This document shows positions 62,090-64,000 of a stretch of 64,000 nucleotides of DNA, piece after piece. The notes under the pieces were generated by a model. It was not told where the DNA came from. It saw only the letters and a program-made list of their open reading frames with translations, and did not search any database. The stretch is from positions 522,891-586,890 of the forward strand of contig NZ_KE386834.1 in the NCBI RefSeq assembly GCF_000429025.1, in the 5' to 3' direction. The DNA comes from Actinospineispora spinosispora DSM 44797. GTDB taxonomy: Bacteria > Actinomycetota > Actinomycetes > Mycobacteriales > Pseudonocardiaceae. The position numbers and the translations under genes were made by a program. How positions within the stretch are numbered: the first letter of the stretch is position 1; every line of letters starts with the position of its first letter.

Positions 62090-62904
62090 CGCGGCCCGTC
62101 CAGCTTCGAACGAGCGACGGATACGAACTACACGGTGTCTCGCTGCCCGGCCCTGGCGACGGTGCGCCGACCGCGCTGCTGCTGCACTCGGCGAACCAGA
62201 CCCACCGGGCCATGCTGCCGCTGGCCGAGTCCCTGCGGGACGTGGCCGAGGTGATCGTGCCGGACCTGCGCGGTTTCGGCGCCTCGCGGTGCCCCGATCC
62301 TGCCAGTCACAGCTGGGAGCGGCTGGCGCTCGACACACTGGACTGGACCCGGACGCGACCGGGCCCGGTGGTGCTCGTCGGGTTCGCGCTCGGGGCCGCC
62401 GTGGCGGTTCGGGCGGCCGAGCTGTCCGACTCGTCCCTCTCGGGGCTCGCGGTTCTCGCCCCGCACCACCAGCCGGGCGAACCCGTACCTGACCGGGCCG
62501 TCGAGGCGAACCGCGCGCTCGCCGACCGGATCGAGAGCTCCGGCGTCTCGACGGTCCTCGATCCGTGGCTGTCGTCGTTGCCGGCGGAACTCGCGTCGTC
62601 GCTGCGTCGGGACATCGGGCTGACCGATCCGGCCAGCCTCGTGGCGTCGTTCCGAGGGCTGAACTCGGTGAACCCGGTCGAGGACGCCGACCTGGTGGTC
62701 CGTGCGGGCCGTCGGGTCCCCCGAGTCCTGGTCGTGCCGGGGGACGACTCGTCCCATCCCGCCTCTGTCGGTGCCCGGTACGTCGAGTTGCTGGCGGGTA
62801 GTGCTGATCTTCGGGTGTCCTCGGCGTTGGCTGGTTCTGCTCAGCCTTCGGCCCAGTTGTGGGCTTCTCTTGTCGCTGAGTCGGTTCGACGGTTGTTCCG
62901 GTGA
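62086..62904 (+). CDS. Alpha/beta-hydrolase-fold protein lacking the nucleophile Ser
   Basis: A 272-residue alpha/beta-hydrolase with a normal opening (LLLHSANQTHRAMLPLAESL, VPDLRGFGAS) but the nucleophile elbow reads VLVGFALGAA: alanine (GCG) replaces the serine of G-x-S-x-G, one base from TCG. The C-terminal PGDDSSHPASV may supply the acid and a histidine, but no serine is available at the elbow. It ends the iron-regulated operon (GTGA overlap). It could be a pseudoenzyme, a binding protein or a non-hydrolytic cyclase/chaperone. A sequencing error is also possible. Confidence 0.78.
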   Translation: MTRPVQLRTSDGYELHGVSLPGPGDGAPTALLLHSANQTHRAMLPLAESLRDVAEVIVPDLRGFGASRCPDPASHSWERLALDTLDWTRTRPGPVVLVGFALGAAVAVRAAELSDSSLSGLAVLAPHHQPGEPVPDRAVEANRALADRIESSGVSTVLDPWLSSLPAELASSLRRDIGLTDPASLVASFRGLNSVNPVEDADLVVRAGRRVPRVLVVPGDDSSHPASVGARYVELLAGSADLRVSSALAGSAQPSAQLWASLVAESVRRLFR

Positions 62905-63070
62905 GTGTGTGGGGCATTTTTTACTACTTGGGTTGCCGATGAAGTCTCTTCTGGTCGTGTTGTGTGGGTGGTCGGCGGGGGTCTGAGCGCTTCGTTCCGG
63001 TCGTGACCGTTTGCCGCTGGTTGGGGTTTGTTGGCTGGTTGACCTGCTGATTTCCTGTTTTTGTCGGTGT
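62905..63070. other. AT-richer intergenic region
   Basis: T-rich and G-rich on the plus strand compared with the flanking cluster (for example GGCATTTTTTACTACTT near 62918). TTGACC at 63036-63041 could be a -35 element for the next gene. No gene on either strand. The change in composition marks the right edge of the siderophore locus. Confidence 0.4.
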
Positions 63071-63086
63071 TCGAACGTATGATCGA
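63071..63086 (+). promoter_or_regulatory. LexA-like SOS box
   Basis: TCGAACGTATGATCGA matches the mycobacterial/actinobacterial SOS box TCGAAC-RYRT-GTTCGA at 15 of 16 positions (A for T in the right half). It overlaps the first possible ATG of the 13E12-family gene, so that gene probably starts at 63091 and is DNA-damage inducible. Confidence 0.68.
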
Positions 63087-64000
63087 TGACATGCAGGGTG
63101 GGGTGTCGGTCGGTTCCTGGCTCGCGGGTATGCCCGCTGGGCCAGTCCTCGGTGCTGTCCTGTCTGCCCTGGACATGAACGCGGTGTCCGATGACTTCGT
63201 GGTCGATGTGTTGCAGGCGTGTGGCCGTCAGCGCGCGCATGTGGAAGGGCTGTACGCGGCTGCGGTCACCACGGTGGTGCAACGTGGTTCGGTTGTGGGG
63301 TCGGAGCAGTACGCCTCTGATGAGGTGCGGGCCGCGTTGACGTTGTCGCGGAACCGGGCGCGGACCGAATGCGACTTCGCCCAGCTCCTGTGCCTGGAGT
63401 TGCCGGCGGTGCATGCGGCGATGGTGGCGGGGCTGATCGACCGGGATCGGGCGATGGTGTTCACCCACTATCTGGCGGGTTTGCCCGACGACCTGATCGC
63501 CGCGGTGATCGCGCGGGTGTTGCCGGTGGCGCCGGGGTTGACCACTGGGCAGTTGCGGGCCCGAATCCTGAAGCTGATCATCACGGTGGAGCCGGAGCGG
63601 GCCGAGGACCAGTACGAACAAGCGCTGGCTGATCGGATGGTGGTGGGCTACCTGGATTCAGCGGGTACCGCGACCATCACCGCCACCGGCCTACCACCGG
63701 ATGAAGCCGCGGCGGCGACCGAGCGGATCGCCAAGCTGGCGCTGGCCGCGAAACGCGCGGGGCATCGAGGCCGGATCGACCAGCTGCGCGCCGACATCTT
63801 CTTGCGGCTGTTGGACGGGCGGTTCCATCACCTGACCCATGCTCAGATGATCGCCGCGCTGCTGGCCGAAACCTCACCGCATAGTCCGGCCGCCGAGTTG
63901 GTCGACGCGGAGTTGGTCGATACCGAGCCGGCCGACGCCGAGCCGGTCGATACCGAGCCGGTCGACGCGGAGTTGGTCGACGCCGAGTCGGTCGATGTTG
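63079..64000 (+). CDS. 13E12 repeat family protein (DUF222), 3' truncated by window
   Basis: At least 307 codons, open to the window end. The N-terminus (GSWLAGMPAGPVLGAVLSALD, then DEVRAALTLSRNRARTECDFA and LELPAVHAAMVAGLIDRDRA) and VEPERAEDQYEQALADR are typical of DUF222/13E12 proteins, which usually carry a C-terminal HNH nuclease domain beyond this point. The last 35 codons are a tandem repeat of the form (A/E)ELVD-(A/T)EPVD. ATG 63079 or 63091; the SOS box overlaps the first. These elements are often multicopy in actinobacterial genomes and may be mobile. Confidence 0.82.
   Translation, partial: MIDDMQGGVSVGSWLAGMPAGPVLGAVLSALDMNAVSDDFVVDVLQACGRQRAHVEGLYAAAVTTVVQRGSVVGSEQYASDEVRAALTLSRNRARTECDFAQLLCLELPAVHAAMVAGLIDRDRAMVFTHYLAGLPDDLIAAVIARVLPVAPGLTTGQLRARILKLIITVEPERAEDQYEQALADRMVVGYLDSAGTATITATGLPPDEAAAATERIAKLALAAKRAGHRGRIDQLRADIFLRLLDGRFHHLTHAQMIAALLAETSPHSPAAELVDAELVDTEPADAEPVDTEPVDAELVDAESVDV
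63893..64000 (+). repeat. Acidic 15/30-bp coding tandem repeat
   Basis: GTCGACGCGGAGTTG and GTCGATACCGAGCCG units alternate to the window end, encoding repeated VDAEL/VDTEP pentapeptides in the linker of the 13E12 protein. Likely expands and contracts by slippage. Confidence 0.75.

Noticed and set aside
1..64000. tRNA, rRNA or insertion-sequence genes
   Set aside because: I found no cloverleaf-like segment, rRNA signature or transposase motif in any frame.

Overview
The window is high-GC DNA (about 70% G+C by eye) with GTG/TTG starts, ATGA/GTGA-coupled operons, IdeR/DmdR-type iron boxes and a 13E12-family gene. This points to an actinomycete, most likely a Pseudonocardiales genus such as Amycolatopsis or a relative. 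The genus is an inference from gene style and from palindromic elements I associate with that group.

Layout. 1-2980: a co-directional acyl-CoA/steroid-type degradation operon (partial upstream gene, SCP-x-type thiolase, two hot-dog hydratase subunits, SDR). 2990-3298: two large composite palindromes. 3291-5693: an IlvY-like LysR gene divergent from a plant-type class II ketol-acid reductoisomerase, with two 17-bp inverted repeats between them. 5680-8262: an MFS exporter divergent from a MerR regulator over a classical 19-bp-spacer operator, then an alpha/beta-hydrolase whose 3' end runs into merR. 8439-9569: a small secreted peptide and a secreted HNH nuclease.

9636-32839 is siderophore locus 1. 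Minus strand: a heterodimeric ABC half-transporter pair, a lipoprotein binding protein and an esterase-like hydrolase. Plus strand: three NRPS genes, read as C-A(hOrn)-T-TE, then C-T-C-A(hOrn)-T-C-A(Ser)-T-E, then ArCP-Cy-A-T. Iron boxes lie before the binding protein and the first NRPS gene. 32847-45670 is an interlude: a secreted-type hydrolase, a SWIM/SNF2 helicase with an upstream PD-(D/E)XK-like protein, a DUF1611-like P-loop protein, a DHA2 exporter, a Rieske oxygenase, an XRE/flavoprotein operon and a small unknown protein. 45768-62904 is siderophore locus 2: an iron-boxed glycosyltransferase, a lipoprotein binding protein, and a divergent eight-gene operon with a stand-alone Cy domain, an ABC exporter, a type II thioesterase, an NRPS C-A(Thr)-T-C-A(hOrn)-T, a KS-AT-ACP protein and an alpha/beta-fold protein without its nucleophile serine. 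A 13E12/DUF222 gene with a LexA-like SOS box runs off the right end.

Together the two loci look like the assembly, export and uptake apparatus for a mixed aryl-azoline/hydroxamate siderophore (possibly glycosylated), or for two related ones. The aryl-acid ligase, salicylate/DHB genes, ornithine N5-hydroxylase, MbtH protein and PPTase are not in the window. The most unusual feature is that two different families of dispersed palindromic DNA sit in frame inside NRPS genes (17453-17505 in an adenylation domain; 20361-20549 in a condensation domain), while other copies of the same families are intergenic (40177-40225; 15469-15647).
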